From positions 1 to 25,781 of the forward strand of contig JBBSTI010000034.1 in NCBI GenBank assembly GCA_038236005.1: DNA of 25,781 nt, read 5' to 3'. Source of the stretch: CANKBT01 sp038236005 (lineage in GTDB: Bacteria > Actinomycetota > Actinomycetes > Mycobacteriales > SCTD01). The notes below the pieces were generated by a model. The model ran no database searches. It saw nothing but the letters and a program-made list of their open reading frames with translations, and was not told where the DNA came from. The position numbers and the translations under genes are program-made. Shown one piece after another: positions 6,728 through 14,283 of the stretch. Each line of letters begins with the position of its first letter. The first letter of the stretch is position 1.

Positions 6728-7567
6728 TCAGCGGAGACTCTTGATCGTAGGAAAAGCTCTCAGGGCCCAGGCCGGTGCGAAGCGCCGGACCCGGCGGCGC
6801 CAGGCCGAGACGGCCCCCCGGACCGGCGTCGTCACCGTGTCGCGCAGGAAGGCCACGAGCAACGGGTTGACCAGGTGCGGGCACTCCATGGGGAGCATGT
6901 GCGTCCCGGGCAGCACCGCCAGCCGGGCGTCGGGCAGGGCGTCGACAAGGGCCAGCGAGTGCTCGACGGTGACCTCGTCTCGGTCGCCCTGGAGGACGAG
7001 GACCGGGCTGGTGGTCCCGGCGAGCGTGTCGAGCGCGATCTCCGGCTCGGTGGCGAGCCTCTGCATCGTCTTGGCGTGCACGACCGGGAAGTGGTCGCTG
7101 CCGTCGGGCGACACCGGGTCGTACCCGGCGCGCAGCAGCTCGACCATCTCCGGCGAGCCCAGCGAGGACATCAGGTCGTTGCCCGGGACCTTGCCGGAGG
7201 AGTTGACGTACTGGCCGATCAGGACCGTCCGCGCCACCAGGTCGGGGCGTGCTCGCGCCACCAGCAGGGCGACGACGGCCCCGTCGCTCCACCCGACCAG
7301 GTGCGCCGGCGTCCGCACCTCCTGCTCGAGGTAGGCAACCGTGTCCTGCGCCATGACCGCGTACGTCAGCGGACCGTCGACGTCCGGCGTGTGCGCGTGC
7401 CCCCGACGCTCCGGGACGTGGACCCGGAAGCCCGCCTCGGCCAGCGGACGGGTCTGCGCGAAGAACCCGGACGCGCCGCCGAACGCGCCGTGCAGCAGCA
7501 CCAACGGCTCGCCGTCACCGGTGACCTCGTGCCAGGTGCGGAGCCCGGCGACATCGACGTATCCCAT
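6728..7567 (-). CDS. Alpha/beta-fold hydrolase
   Basis: 279 aa. The fold signatures are LVLLHGAFGG (oxyanion HG), the nucleophile elbow GWSDG with Ser94, the acid strand LVLQGDRDEV (Asp195 or 197) and the histidine in LPGTHMLP (His223): a complete triad. No signal peptide, so probably cytoplasmic. Substrate unknown; the family includes esterases, haloperoxidase-like and lactonase-type enzymes. The ATG at 7567 has a CATACT hexamer 7 bases upstream, supporting it over an upstream frame starting at 7690. The gene sits between trxB and the sigma/anti-sigma pair, which are adjacent in many relatives, so it looks like an insertion into a conserved block. Confidence 0.85.
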   Translation of the reverse strand: MGYVDVAGLRTWHEVTGDGEPLVLLHGAFGGASGFFAQTRPLAEAGFRVHVPERRGHAHTPDVDGPLTYAVMAQDTVAYLEQEVRTPAHLVGWSDGAVVALLVARARPDLVARTVLIGQYVNSSGKVPGNDLMSSLGSPEMVELLRAGYDPVSPDGSDHFPVVHAKTMQRLATEPEIALDTLAGTTSPVLVLQGDRDEVTVEHSLALVDALPDARLAVLPGTHMLPMECPHLVNPLLVAFLRDTVTTPVRGAVSAWRRRVRRFAPAWALRAFPTIKSLR

Positions 7568-7699
7568 GCCGCCGAGTATGCGCGGCGACCTGCCCACGGC
7601 GCAGAGCCGCACCGTGCGCTCGGCGCAGGTCGGTGATCGCGCGGATGGGTAGCTCCAGCCGTGCGGCCGACCGTCGGACCGACGTGACACGCTCCAGGC

Positions 7700-8083
7700 A
7701 TGAACACGCTCACAAGGTTCGCGCTGCGCGTCGTCGTGCTGGCCGGGATCATCTACGTCGTGGCGCGCCTGGTCGACGGGATCGACGTCGTCCCCGGGAC
7801 GAGCTCGCTCGGCGAGACCGGCACCTACCTCTGGATCGCGCTGCTGTTCGCGCTGGTCAACACGATCGTCGGGCCGGTCGTACGCCTGCTGTCCCTGCCG
7901 TTCATCATCCTGACGCTCGGGCTGTTCCTGCTGGTCGTCAACGCCGCGATGCTGGCGATCACCGCGGGGATCTCCGACCGGCTGACGGTGGACGGTTTTG
8001 GCTCGGCGGTGCTCGGCGGCCTGCTGATCGCCCTGTTCAGCTGGGGCGCCGAGCTGCTCCTGCCGCTGCGCTCGCGTTCCTGA
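7700..8083 (+). CDS. Four-helix 'phage holin family' membrane protein
   Basis: 127 aa with four hydrophobic helices: about 7-26 (LRVVVLAGIIYVVARLV), 43-62 (TYLWIALLFALVNTIVGPVV), 67-90 (LPFIILTLGLFLLVVNAAML) and 104-121. The NTIVGPVVRLLSLPFIILTLGLFLLVVNA segment is characteristic of the widespread Phage_holin_4_2 (PF04020) membrane family. Despite the name these are mostly chromosomal proteins of unknown role, and no phage genes surround it. It diverges from the alpha/beta hydrolase and converges with the anti-sigma gene. A CACGCT hexamer lies 6 bases before the ATG. Confidence 0.85.
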   Translation: MNTLTRFALRVVVLAGIIYVVARLVDGIDVVPGTSSLGETGTYLWIALLFALVNTIVGPVVRLLSLPFIILTLGLFLLVVNAAMLAITAGISDRLTVDGFGSAVLGGLLIALFSWGAELLLPLRSRS

Positions 8084-8104
8084 TCGGGTCCTGACCGGCC
8101 CCGA

Positions 8105-8121
8105 CCCGGGTGTGACCCGGG
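8105..8121. terminator. Hairpin between convergent genes
   Basis: CCCGGGT-GTG-ACCCGGG is a perfect 7-bp stem with a 3-base loop, placed exactly between the ends of two convergent genes. No T-tract follows on either strand, so termination is inferred from position. Confidence 0.5.
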
Positions 8122-8122
8122 C

Positions 8123-9142
8123 TCAGGCCGGTACGCGCTCGAAGTGCAGCAGGTCGTCCTTGCCGGCGCGGCAGTCCGCGCCCACCACGAACACGTCGTA
8201 GCCGGCCCGTACGGCATCTTGTGAGGTCGGGACCAGCACGACCAGCGCCGGCTCACCGTCCCAGGCGGCGTAGTCGAGCGCTGCGGGGACGAGCCGGACG
8301 TTCGGCGCTGACACCGCCGACAGGCACCCGGCCAGCTCGTCCGGGCTGCGCAGGCGGTCCAGCACCGGGTCCGAGGACGCGGGCGACACGGGCGACGTGT
8401 CCGCAGTGCTCGGGGCGCTCTCTGCGCTGGCGGCCGCCTGCGGCCCGTCACGGCCCTTGTCCGGGCTCGCGCTGCCCGCCCGCTGCCCGACCAGGGCCGC
8501 GCCGCCCAGCAGCGTCGGCACCGCTGCCTCGAGCAGACCGGGGCTCGCGGCATAGTCGGTGCCGGAGTTGTTGGTCGGCACGGCCGGCAGCTCAGAGGCC
8601 GCGCGGCCGGCCGAACCCCCGGCGGCGGTGGATGCCGACGGACTGTCGCCGCCGCGCGGGAGCAAGGCGAAGCCGAGACCGCCGACGGTCACGATCGCGA
8701 CGGCCGCGGCGGCCCGCAGCGGCCAGGGGTTGCGGGCCGGGACGTGGGTGCGGCGCAGCGGGACGACCGAACCGACCGGGTGGCCGGTGACGTGCGAGAC
8801 GGGGACGTTCTCCTGGTCCCGATCGCGCTCCTGGTCCCGGCCGCGTTCCTGGTCCCGGTCCGCTAGCTCCCGCGGGTGCCCGGTCACCGGGACGCGGGCG
8901 GTCGGCTCGTAGGCGCCGGCGGCAGCGAGCGCCGCAGCGATCCGGTCCTCGAGCCCGGCCGGGACGTCGGGACGCGGGAGGCGGGCCAGGTCGGCGACCA
9001 CCGCGGCCTGGGCGACCCCCAGGTCGATGAGCGCAGCGGACAGCTCGGGTGAGTCGGCGACGCTGTCGACGTCCTGCTCGCTGCCCTCCCCGGCCAGCAG
9101 GTCGGCAAGCATGTCGAGCCGGGCGTCGGAGCCGTCGTTCAT
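8123..9142 (-). CDS. Anti-sigma factor (RsmA-like), single-pass membrane protein
   Basis: 339 aa from the ATG at 9142, whose ATGA overlaps the sigma-factor stop and which has GGGAGGGG close upstream. Layout: a cytoplasmic N-terminal region (1-140) expected to bind the sigma factor, one transmembrane helix at about 142-161 (PLRAAAAVAIVTVGGLGFALL), then a Ser/Ala/Pro-rich extracytoplasmic linker and a C-terminal domain with two cysteines (GCLSAVS and GADCRAG). The N-terminus has no Cys and no HX3CX2C zinc finger, so it is not a ZAS-type anti-sigma. A charged DRDQER-type repeat occupies 95-111. The pair is the expected upstream neighbour of trxB in actinobacteria. The open frame continues well beyond 9142, but that part is the antisense of the sigma gene. 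Confidence 0.8.
   Translation of the reverse strand: MNDGSDARLDMLADLLAGEGSEQDVDSVADSPELSAALIDLGVAQAAVVADLARLPRPDVPAGLEDRIAAALAAAGAYEPTARVPVTGHPRELADRDQERGRDQERDRDQENVPVSHVTGHPVGSVVPLRRTHVPARNPWPLRAAAAVAIVTVGGLGFALLPRGGDSPSASTAAGGSAGRAASELPAVPTNNSGTDYAASPGLLEAAVPTLLGGAALVGQRAGSASPDKGRDGPQAAASAESAPSTADTSPVSPASSDPVLDRLRSPDELAGCLSAVSAPNVRLVPAALDYAAWDGEPALVVLVPTSQDAVRAGYDVFVVGADCRAGKDDLLHFERVPA
8811..8863. repeat. 18-bp tandem repeat (3 units) in the anti-sigma gene
   Basis: Three units beginning tcctggtccc follow each other at 18-base spacing, encoding a six-residue charged unit related to RDQERD on the minus strand. The period preserves the frame, giving a short highly charged stretch before the membrane helix. 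Confidence 0.8.
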
Positions 9143-9789
9143 GCTGCCCCTCCCGGTTCGTCTCGTGCCTCGGCTGGTCGGTCGTGCGGCTCGGCCGACG
9201 CGTCGTGCGCCTCCGGTCTGACGGACGGGGCGTCCGCGGGGTTCCGTACGTCCTCGCGAAGATGTTCCAGCAGCACCGCCAGACGCGCGCGCCCCCGCGA
9301 GCAGCGGCTCTTCACCGTCCCGGTCGCCACGTCGAGGATCTGTGCCGTCTCGGCCACGCTGAAGCCCTCGAGGTCGACGAGCACGATCGCGGCCCTCTGC
9401 TCGGCCGGCAGCCGGGCGAGCGCCGCGACCACGTCCAGCGACCGCTCGCGGTCCTGGACCTCGTCGCGAGTCGTGACGGTCTCGTCGCCGGACAGGGGCA
9501 CGGTCGGGCGTACGGCCTGGCGCCGCAGCCGGTCCAGGCAGGCGTTCACCGCCACCCGGTGCAGCCAGGTGCTCACCTTCGCGTCGCCACGGAAGGTCTC
9601 CGCTCTCCGGTACGCGGACACGAGCGCGTCCTGCACCGCGTCGGCGGCTTCCTCGCGATCGCCCAGGGTGCGCAGGGCGACCGCGTAGAGCCGGCCGGTG
9701 TGCAGCCGGGCGAGCTGCGCGAAGGCGTCCGGGTCGCCACCCACGTGCGCGGCGAGCAGCGCCCGGTCGCGCTCGTCGTCGGCGATCAC
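9139..9789 (-). CDS. sigM: ECF RNA polymerase sigma factor (SigM-like)
   Basis: 216 aa. Region 2 is visible as DPDAFAQLARLHTGRLYAVALRTLGDREEAADAVQDALVSAYRRAETF, followed by the -10-recognition part FRGDAKVSTWLHRVAVNACLDRLRR. Region 4 is LARLPAEQRAAIVLVDLEGFSVAETAQILDVATGTVKSRCSRGRARL, with the helix-turn-helix. There is no sigma-1.1 or region 3, as expected for ECF. The SigM name comes from its position with the anti-sigma factor upstream of trxBA. The start is GTG 9789 because TACCGT lies 6 bases upstream; extension to 9897 would run through the promoter. GGAACC about 40 bases upstream could be part of an autoregulatory ECF promoter, but the matching -10 is weak. Confidence 0.9.
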   Translation of the reverse strand: MIADDERDRALLAAHVGGDPDAFAQLARLHTGRLYAVALRTLGDREEAADAVQDALVSAYRRAETFRGDAKVSTWLHRVAVNACLDRLRRQAVRPTVPLSGDETVTTRDEVQDRERSLDVVAALARLPAEQRAAIVLVDLEGFSVAETAQILDVATGTVKSRCSRGRARLAVLLEHLREDVRNPADAPSVRPEAHDASAEPHDRPAEARDEPGGAA

Positions 9790-9795
9790 GCCCAG

Positions 9796-9801
9796 ACGGT
9801 A
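9796..9801 (-). promoter_or_regulatory. -10 element (TACCGT) for leaderless sigma-factor transcript
   Basis: Minus-strand TACCGT is followed by 6 bases and the GTG start at 9789. A GGAACC motif lies upstream, but its spacing to a CGTC-type -10 is poor, so only the housekeeping-type hexamer is called. Confidence 0.5.
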
Positions 9802-9886
9802 GCGACCCGGACGCCGATGTGCCCGGTTCCGGACGTACGTACATGGTCGTCGGATCGGTTTTGTCAGAGGTGGCCCGTAGGTTCGG

Positions 9887-12286
9887 ATGATGTTCAACGA
9901 TGCGTCCGAGGGGGCGATCTGGCCTACGGAGCCGGTCGCGCGGCTCGAGGCTGTCGTGGACGGGTTGCTGCAGGACCTGTGGCCGTCCGGGCCGTCGGAG
10001 GGCGGGTCGGCTGGGCAGTGCGCTCCCTGCGTTCGGTCCGGACCGCGGGTGTGCGTGGAGCCGGCTGCGGCGTTGGTGCGGGCGCGGGGGCTGCTGGCGC
10101 AGGCGGAGCGGTTGACCGCGGCGGCCGCGCTGGCGGTGGCCGAGGTCGACGCGCGGGAGCTGTGGGCTCTGGACGCCGGCGGCGGGACCCGTTCGTGGTT
10201 GCGGTCCCAGGCGTGCGGTGACAGCGGCCAGCTGGCGCTGGGTCAGCGTCTGTCCCGGTGGGCCGGGGTGCGTGGGGCGGTTCTGGTCGGGCAGATCGGT
10301 GCCCGCGGTGCGCTGGCGGTGACCACGGCGCTGGAGGCGGTGGCGCGTCTGGAGGCTGACGGAGCGCTGGCCGAGGACCAGGTGCTGGGGGTGCTGGTCA
10401 ACGGGGTGCCGGCTCTGCTCGGGCCATGGTGCGCGAGCTCGGTGGTGATCGAGTGCCGTACCGAGCAGATGGACGCTCGGCTGCAGATCGTCACCGACAC
10501 GATCACCGCGTGTGTCGCGGACAGCTCGGCCCCGACCGGCCGGCGGCTGGAGCCGGCGCTGGTGCTGCTGGCCCGGGCGCTCGGCCCGGGCGCGCTCACC
10601 GACGCGCTCGGCACGTTCCTGGACGCGCTGGAACCCGAACGCATCGCTGATCGGGAGCGCAGGCTGTGGCAGAACCGGTCGCTGAAGCTGTCCCGGCGCC
10701 CGGACGGCGGCTGGGACCTGCGCGCGCTGCTGACCGAGCAGACCGGCCACGCGCTGCACGCCGCGCTCAGTGCCCTGCTGGCCCGGCCCGACGCAGCCGA
10801 CACGGCCACCCGCTCGCCCGGTACCGCCGGCCCGGCCGGCAGCCAGGACCGCGACACAGAAGCCCAAGACGCCGCCGCCGCAGTTGTCGCAGCAGGCACC
10901 GCCTCCTGGACCGACCCCGACCCCGACCCCGACCGGGACCCCGACGCTGACCCTGGCCAGCAGCCCGCCTCCGCTGAGTCGTATGAAGCAGCACCGGCCC
11001 CGGACCGGGCCCGCGAACCAGCGCCGCTCATCAACAGCCAGCCAGCGGCACCCGCTTCGGACCCCACCTCGGGCCGTGTAGCCGCACAGGACGCACGCAC
11101 CGGTGATCTCAAGCCCCCGCAGGGCCTCGGCACACAGTCACCTGCGCCAGCAGACAAGCCGGACGGCGAGCTCGTCGACCCGCCAACGCAGCATGACCCT
11201 CAGGACCCGCCGACACGGCAGGACCCTCAGGAGCCGTCGGCGCCGCGAGATCCCCAGGACGCAACCCCGTTCTGTCCTGGCAGTGCGCCGGCCCTGCTGG
11301 ATCCGCGCTGGCGGGACGGGTTTCTGCAGCTGCCGCACTGGTTCGGCCTGGCCGGACCCGGCCGGGTCCCGCTGCCCCCGCCCCGCTGGCAGGACCTGGG
11401 TGGCGAACCTCTCGAAGGAGAACCCGAACGCACCCTGGCGCAACGACGGCACGACGCGCTCACCGACCTGCTCCACGACCTCGACCTCGCTAGCCAGCCC
11501 CCAGCCCGACGGGGCCGCAGCACACCGGAACTTGACGGAGCCCACACAAACGGAGCCCCGACAGACGGAGCCCCGACATCGGACACAGACCACGAGCCGC
11601 TCCTACCGTTCGACCCCGTCGCCCCGCCCGTGACGGACCGAAGCGATCCGCACGACCCGCACGAGGAGTCAGCCCCGCACGACCCGCACGAGGAGTCAGC
11701 CCCGCCCGGCACGAGCCCGGACCACCAGGGCGCCAGGACCGATCGCCACACCCCCGGACCAGGCGACGCCCCCGGACCGGCACCGCGGACGATGCCGCCG
11801 GCGTTCACCGCCGGCGCCCGGCTCAGCGTGGCGTTCACCCTGGCCGTGCTCGCCGGCACCCCAGGCGTGCTGCCCGCCCAGCTCGACAGCGGCCGCGGAC
11901 CGGTCAACCTCAGCCCCGCCGCACTCCGACGCATCGGCTGCCACGCCACCCTGGCCGCCGTCCTGCTCGACGCCCACGGCCGAGCCGTCGGCGCCAGCGG
12001 TGAGCACCGTGACGCCACCGACCGCGAACGGCGAGCACTGACCGCCATGTGGGGCCACACCTGCGCCGTCAACGGCTGCGGCAGCACCCGAAGCGTCCCG
12101 CACCACGTCCTGGCCTGGCACCTGGCCCGACGCACCACCCTGCGCCACCTCCTCCCGCTGTGCTCCGGCCACCACCACGCCCTGCACGACGAAGCCCGCA
12201 CCCTGCGACTGCGCGACGGGCGGCTCATCGACGAGAACGGCTGGACCACCCAGCTGCCCAGCGCGCACGACGCGGTCCCGGTCTGA
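9887..12286 (+). CDS. DUF222 domain / HNH endonuclease (REP13E12-like family)
   Basis: 799 aa. The N-terminal DUF222 region (about 25-300) contains ARGLLAQAERLTAAAALAVAEVDAR, GTRSWLRSQACGDSGQLALG and LSPAALRRIGCHATLAAVLLD-type blocks, the last placed after the linker at about 680. The C-terminal HNH nuclease reads GHTCAVNGCGSTRSVPHHVLAWHLARRTTLRHLLPLCSGHHHALHDEA, with CX4C, HH and HHH metal/catalytic positions. Between them is an unusually long disordered Pro/Asp/Glu-rich linker of about 300 residues with internal repeats. These genes occur in many copies in actinobacteria; their role is unclear, with mobile-element or DNA-processing functions suggested. TAGGTT lies 6 bases before a second ATG at 9890, which may be the true start. 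Confidence 0.88.
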   Translation: MMFNDASEGAIWPTEPVARLEAVVDGLLQDLWPSGPSEGGSAGQCAPCVRSGPRVCVEPAAALVRARGLLAQAERLTAAAALAVAEVDARELWALDAGGGTRSWLRSQACGDSGQLALGQRLSRWAGVRGAVLVGQIGARGALAVTTALEAVARLEADGALAEDQVLGVLVNGVPALLGPWCASSVVIECRTEQMDARLQIVTDTITACVADSSAPTGRRLEPALVLLARALGPGALTDALGTFLDALEPERIADRERRLWQNRSLKLSRRPDGGWDLRALLTEQTGHALHAALSALLARPDAADTATRSPGTAGPAGSQDRDTEAQDAAAAVVAAGTASWTDPDPDPDRDPDADPGQQPASAESYEAAPAPDRAREPAPLINSQPAAPASDPTSGRVAAQDARTGDLKPPQGLGTQSPAPADKPDGELVDPPTQHDPQDPPTRQDPQEPSAPRDPQDATPFCPGSAPALLDPRWRDGFLQLPHWFGLAGPGRVPLPPPRWQDLGGEPLEGEPERTLAQRRHDALTDLLHDLDLASQPPARRGRSTPELDGAHTNGAPTDGAPTSDTDHEPLLPFDPVAPPVTDRSDPHDPHEESAPHDPHEESAPPGTSPDHQGARTDRHTPGPGDAPGPAPRTMPPAFTAGARLSVAFTLAVLAGTPGVLPAQLDSGRGPVNLSPAALRRIGCHATLAAVLLDAHGRAVGASGEHRDATDRERRALTAMWGHTCAVNGCGSTRSVPHHVLAWHLARRTTLRHLLPLCSGHHHALHDEARTLRLRDGRLIDENGWTTQLPSAHDAVPV
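11648..11701. repeat. 27-bp tandem duplication in the HNH gene linker
   Basis: Two adjacent 27-base copies encode the nonapeptide PHDPHEESA twice. The frame is kept. Shorter Asp-Pro repeats lie nearby (about 10914-10960 and 11180-11265), so the whole linker looks repeat-grown. Confidence 0.85.
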
Positions 12287-12326
12287 CGAAGCACCCTCAA
12301 GCTGGCCCCGAGGCCGTCGACCCGCT

Positions 12327-12350
12327 GACCACCTCCCGCTGGTGGTCTTG
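12327..12350 (+). terminator. Rho-independent-like hairpin after the HNH gene
   Basis: GACCACC-TCCCGCT-GGTGGTC forms a perfect 7-bp stem with a 7-base loop and is followed by TTGT, about 40 bases after the HNH stop codon. Confidence 0.55.
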
Positions 12351-12407
12351 TCCCCCAATAGCTCCGCAGTGGCTGGAGGCGGACACCGTCGGGCAGCGAG
12401 ACGCGCC

Positions 12408-12413
12408 TAGCGT
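12408..12413 (+). promoter_or_regulatory. -10 element (TAGCGT) before azlC
   Basis: TAGCGT is followed by 8 bases and the GTG at 12422. The same hexamer appears 7 bases before the MOSC gene at 13499. Confidence 0.45.
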
Positions 12414-12421
12414 GTGCCTCC

Positions 12422-13162
12422 GTGAACAGCCGCCCGCGGAGCACGTTGCGACGTGACGCGATCGGGCTCGGGCTCGGGGTCGGGGTGTTCGGGCTGTCGT
12501 TCGGCGCGCTGGCGGTCACCGCCGGCCTCTCGCTCTGGCAGACCCAGGTGCTGAGCCTGCTGATGTTCACCGGCGGCTCGCAGTACGCGCTGGTCGGGGT
12601 GCTCGCGAGCGGTGGGAGCGCGGCGGCTGCGGCGACGGTCGCGTGGCTCCTCGGGGCACGGAACACCTTCTACGCCGTGCGGCTCGCGCCGCTGCTGGCC
12701 CGGGGTCCGCGCCGGGCCGTGGAGGTGCAGTGGGTGATCGACGAGACGACCGCGATGGCGACCGCGGCCGAGCCGGACGGTCGGGCGCGGGAGGCGTTCC
12801 TGCTCACCGGGGCGGCGGTCTACGTGTTCTGGAACGTCGGGACGCTCGCCGGCTCGGTCGCCGCCGGGCTGGCGCCGGACCCTGAGCTGCTCGGCCTGGA
12901 CGCCGCGTTCCCGGCCGCGTTCGTCGCGTTGCTCGCCCCGAGGCTGCGCGCCGACCCGGTGGCCGGAGCGGTGGCGCTGCTCGGCGGGGCCGTGGCCCTG
13001 GCGCTCACCCCGTACGCCCCAGCGGGGATCCCGGTGCTGGCGTCCCTGGTGGCGGTCGCGCCGGTGGTGCTCCGTGCCCGACGCACCAGCCCGACGCCTG
13101 ACGTGACGCCTGGCTTGACGCCTGACTTGACGCAGCGTCCGACGGACGGCGGGACCGGCTGA
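12422..13162 (+). CDS. azlC: AzlC family branched-chain amino acid exporter, large subunit
   Basis: 246 aa. Family features are the early GVGVFGLSFGALA helix, SLLMFTGGSQYALVG, the conserved LLGARNTFYAVRLAPLL motif and VQWVIDETTAMA. About six to seven hydrophobic helices are visible. With AzlD it forms an inner-membrane pump that exports branched-chain amino acids or azaleucine. The C-terminal tail after residue 217 is an unusual hydrophilic Thr/Pro/Asp repeat (TPDVTPGLTPDLTQ). Its TGA shares one base with the ATG of azlD (TGATG), so the two are translationally coupled. The GTG start fits the upstream TAGCGT hexamer. Confidence 0.9.
   Translation: MNSRPRSTLRRDAIGLGLGVGVFGLSFGALAVTAGLSLWQTQVLSLLMFTGGSQYALVGVLASGGSAAAAATVAWLLGARNTFYAVRLAPLLARGPRRAVEVQWVIDETTAMATAAEPDGRAREAFLLTGAAVYVFWNVGTLAGSVAAGLAPDPELLGLDAAFPAAFVALLAPRLRADPVAGAVALLGGAVALALTPYAPAGIPVLASLVAVAPVVLRARRTSPTPDVTPGLTPDLTQRPTDGGTG
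13093..13128. repeat. 12-bp tandem repeat (3 units) at the 3' end of azlC
   Basis: gacgcctgacgt, gacgcctggctt and gacgcctgactt follow each other, then a partial unit. They encode a four-residue TPx(V/L) repeat in the cytoplasmic tail. Confidence 0.8.
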
Positions 13163-13461
13163 TGTGGCCGCTGGTGCTCGTCTCCTCGGTGGGCTGCTAC
13201 CTGCTCAAGCTGCTCGGGCTCGCCGTGCCGCAGCGCCTGCTGGCGGGTCCCGGGGCACGGGCGGCCGTCCTGGCGCTTCCGGTCGCGCTGCTGGCGGCGC
13301 TGATCCTCACCGGCACCTTCGGCAGCGGGACGGCCCTGGTCCTGGACGCCCGGGCGGTCGGACTGGTCGTCGCCGCGCTGCTGGCCTGGCGACGCGCACC
13401 GCTGCTCGTGGTCCTGCTCGGGGCCGTGGTCGCGACCGCGGTCACCCGCGCGGTCCTCTGA
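13162..13461 (+). CDS. azlD: AzlD family transporter small subunit
   Basis: 99 aa with about four hydrophobic helices: WPLVLVSSVGCYLLKLLGL, AAVLALPVALLAALILTGTF, AVGLVVAALLAWRRAP and LLVVLLGAVVATAVTRAVL. Size, helix spacing and the coupled position after azlC identify it. The conserved 'CYLLKLLGLAVPQRLL' region resembles the YxLR/K...P segment of AzlD. It completes the exporter. Confidence 0.88.
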   Translation: MWPLVLVSSVGCYLLKLLGLAVPQRLLAGPGARAAVLALPVALLAALILTGTFGSGTALVLDARAVGLVVAALLAWRRAPLLVVLLGAVVATAVTRAVL

Positions 13462-13485
13462 CCGGGCCGCGCCCGTAGGAGTCGA

Positions 13486-13491
13486 TAGCGT
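13486..13491 (+). promoter_or_regulatory. -10 element (TAGCGT) for leaderless MOSC transcript
   Basis: TAGCGT is followed by 7 bases and the GTG at 13499. GGGAGG in the gap could alternatively act as a ribosome site on a longer transcript. Confidence 0.45.
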
Positions 13492-13498
13492 CGGGAGG

Positions 13499-14239
13499 GT
13501 GGAGATCATCGCGCTGGCCCGCTACCCGGTGAAGTCGATGGGCGGGCAGAGCTGCCAGGAGCTGACCTTCCAGGTCCGCGGCGTCGTCGGGGACCGGGAG
13601 TGGGCCGTGCTCACCGCCGACGGCGGGCTCGGCAGCGGCAAGACCTCCCGCCGGTTCCGGCGGCTCGAGGGGCTGCTGCACTGCGTCGCCCGCGCGACCG
13701 GTCCAGGATCGACGGCCCCTCCGTCCGTGAGGCTGCCGGACGGGAGCGTGCACCCCGCCGACAGCCCGCTGCTGGCCACGACTCTGTCCGAGCTGGTCGG
13801 CCAACCGGTCACGCTCGGGAAGGAGGGGGAGATCCCGCACCACGACGATTCCCCGGTGCACGTGCTGACCACCGGTGCGCTCGAGGACCTGGGCGTACGG
13901 CTCGGAGCTCCGCTCGACCGTCGTCGTTTCCGGGCGAACGTGCTGGTCGACGGCCCGGTCGAGCCGGGCATGCGGCTCGCGCTCGGGGACGGCGCGGTGC
14001 TCCGGATCGGCGCCCCGATGCCGCGGTGCGTGATGGTCACCATGTCCCAGGGTCCGGCACAGGGGTCAGGTCAGGGTCCCGCACAAGGTCCAGTTCAGGG
14101 CGGGCTGGCCGAGGACCGGCGGGTCCTGAAAGCGCTCCCAGGCGGCGAGAACGGGCCCGAGCTGGGCTTCATGGCGTACGTCGAGCGGGCCGGCACCGCG
14201 GCCGTCGGTGACCCGGTCGCGATCCTGGGCGCGGGCTGA
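13499..14239 (+). CDS. MOSC domain protein (YcbX/mARC-like)
   Basis: 246 aa. The N-terminal MOSC beta-barrel is visible as YPVKSMGGQSCQELTFQVRGVVGDREWAVL. The MOSC core runs from about 115 with VHVLTTGALEDLG and DRRRFRANVLVDG. The conserved cysteine that binds sulfur or the molybdenum cofactor is in MPRCVMVTM (about residue 179). Such proteins carry Moco or sulfur for reductions of N-hydroxylated compounds and similar substrates. Directly after the Cys block sits a Gln/Gly/Pro-rich insertion (QGPAQGSGQGPAQGPVQGG) where relatives have a short Asp/Gly-containing loop. Then LKALPGGENGPELGFMAYV returns to family sequence, so the insert is tolerated in the loop. Confidence 0.88.
   Translation: MEIIALARYPVKSMGGQSCQELTFQVRGVVGDREWAVLTADGGLGSGKTSRRFRRLEGLLHCVARATGPGSTAPPSVRLPDGSVHPADSPLLATTLSELVGQPVTLGKEGEIPHHDDSPVHVLTTGALEDLGVRLGAPLDRRRFRANVLVDGPVEPGMRLALGDGAVLRIGAPMPRCVMVTMSQGPAQGSGQGPAQGPVQGGLAEDRRVLKALPGGENGPELGFMAYVERAGTAAVGDPVAILGAG
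14048..14102. repeat. Imperfect short repeat in the MOSC gene
   Basis: Repeated cagggtcc / caggtcagg-type units encode a QGP(A/V)QG-type stretch. Copies are imperfect, and the frame is preserved through the insert. Confidence 0.7.
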
Positions 14240-14283
14240 CGGAGGAGCCGCAGGTCCGAGCGCGTCACCAGGGCCCGTGAGGG

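Noticed and set aside
7700..8083. Holin-like gene as a sign of prophage
   Set aside because: No lysin, capsid, integrase or other phage gene is nearby, and this membrane family is mostly chromosomal.
8123..10867. A 914-residue minus-strand open frame
   Set aside because: Only the part below 9142 reads like a protein with family features. Above that it is the antisense of the sigma-factor and HNH genes, and the ATG at 9142 with ribosome site and ATGA overlap explains the start.
10908..10960. Asp-Pro codon repeat as a CRISPR-like or regulatory array
   Set aside because: Short-period, in-frame and unspaced; it is a coding repeat in a disordered linker.
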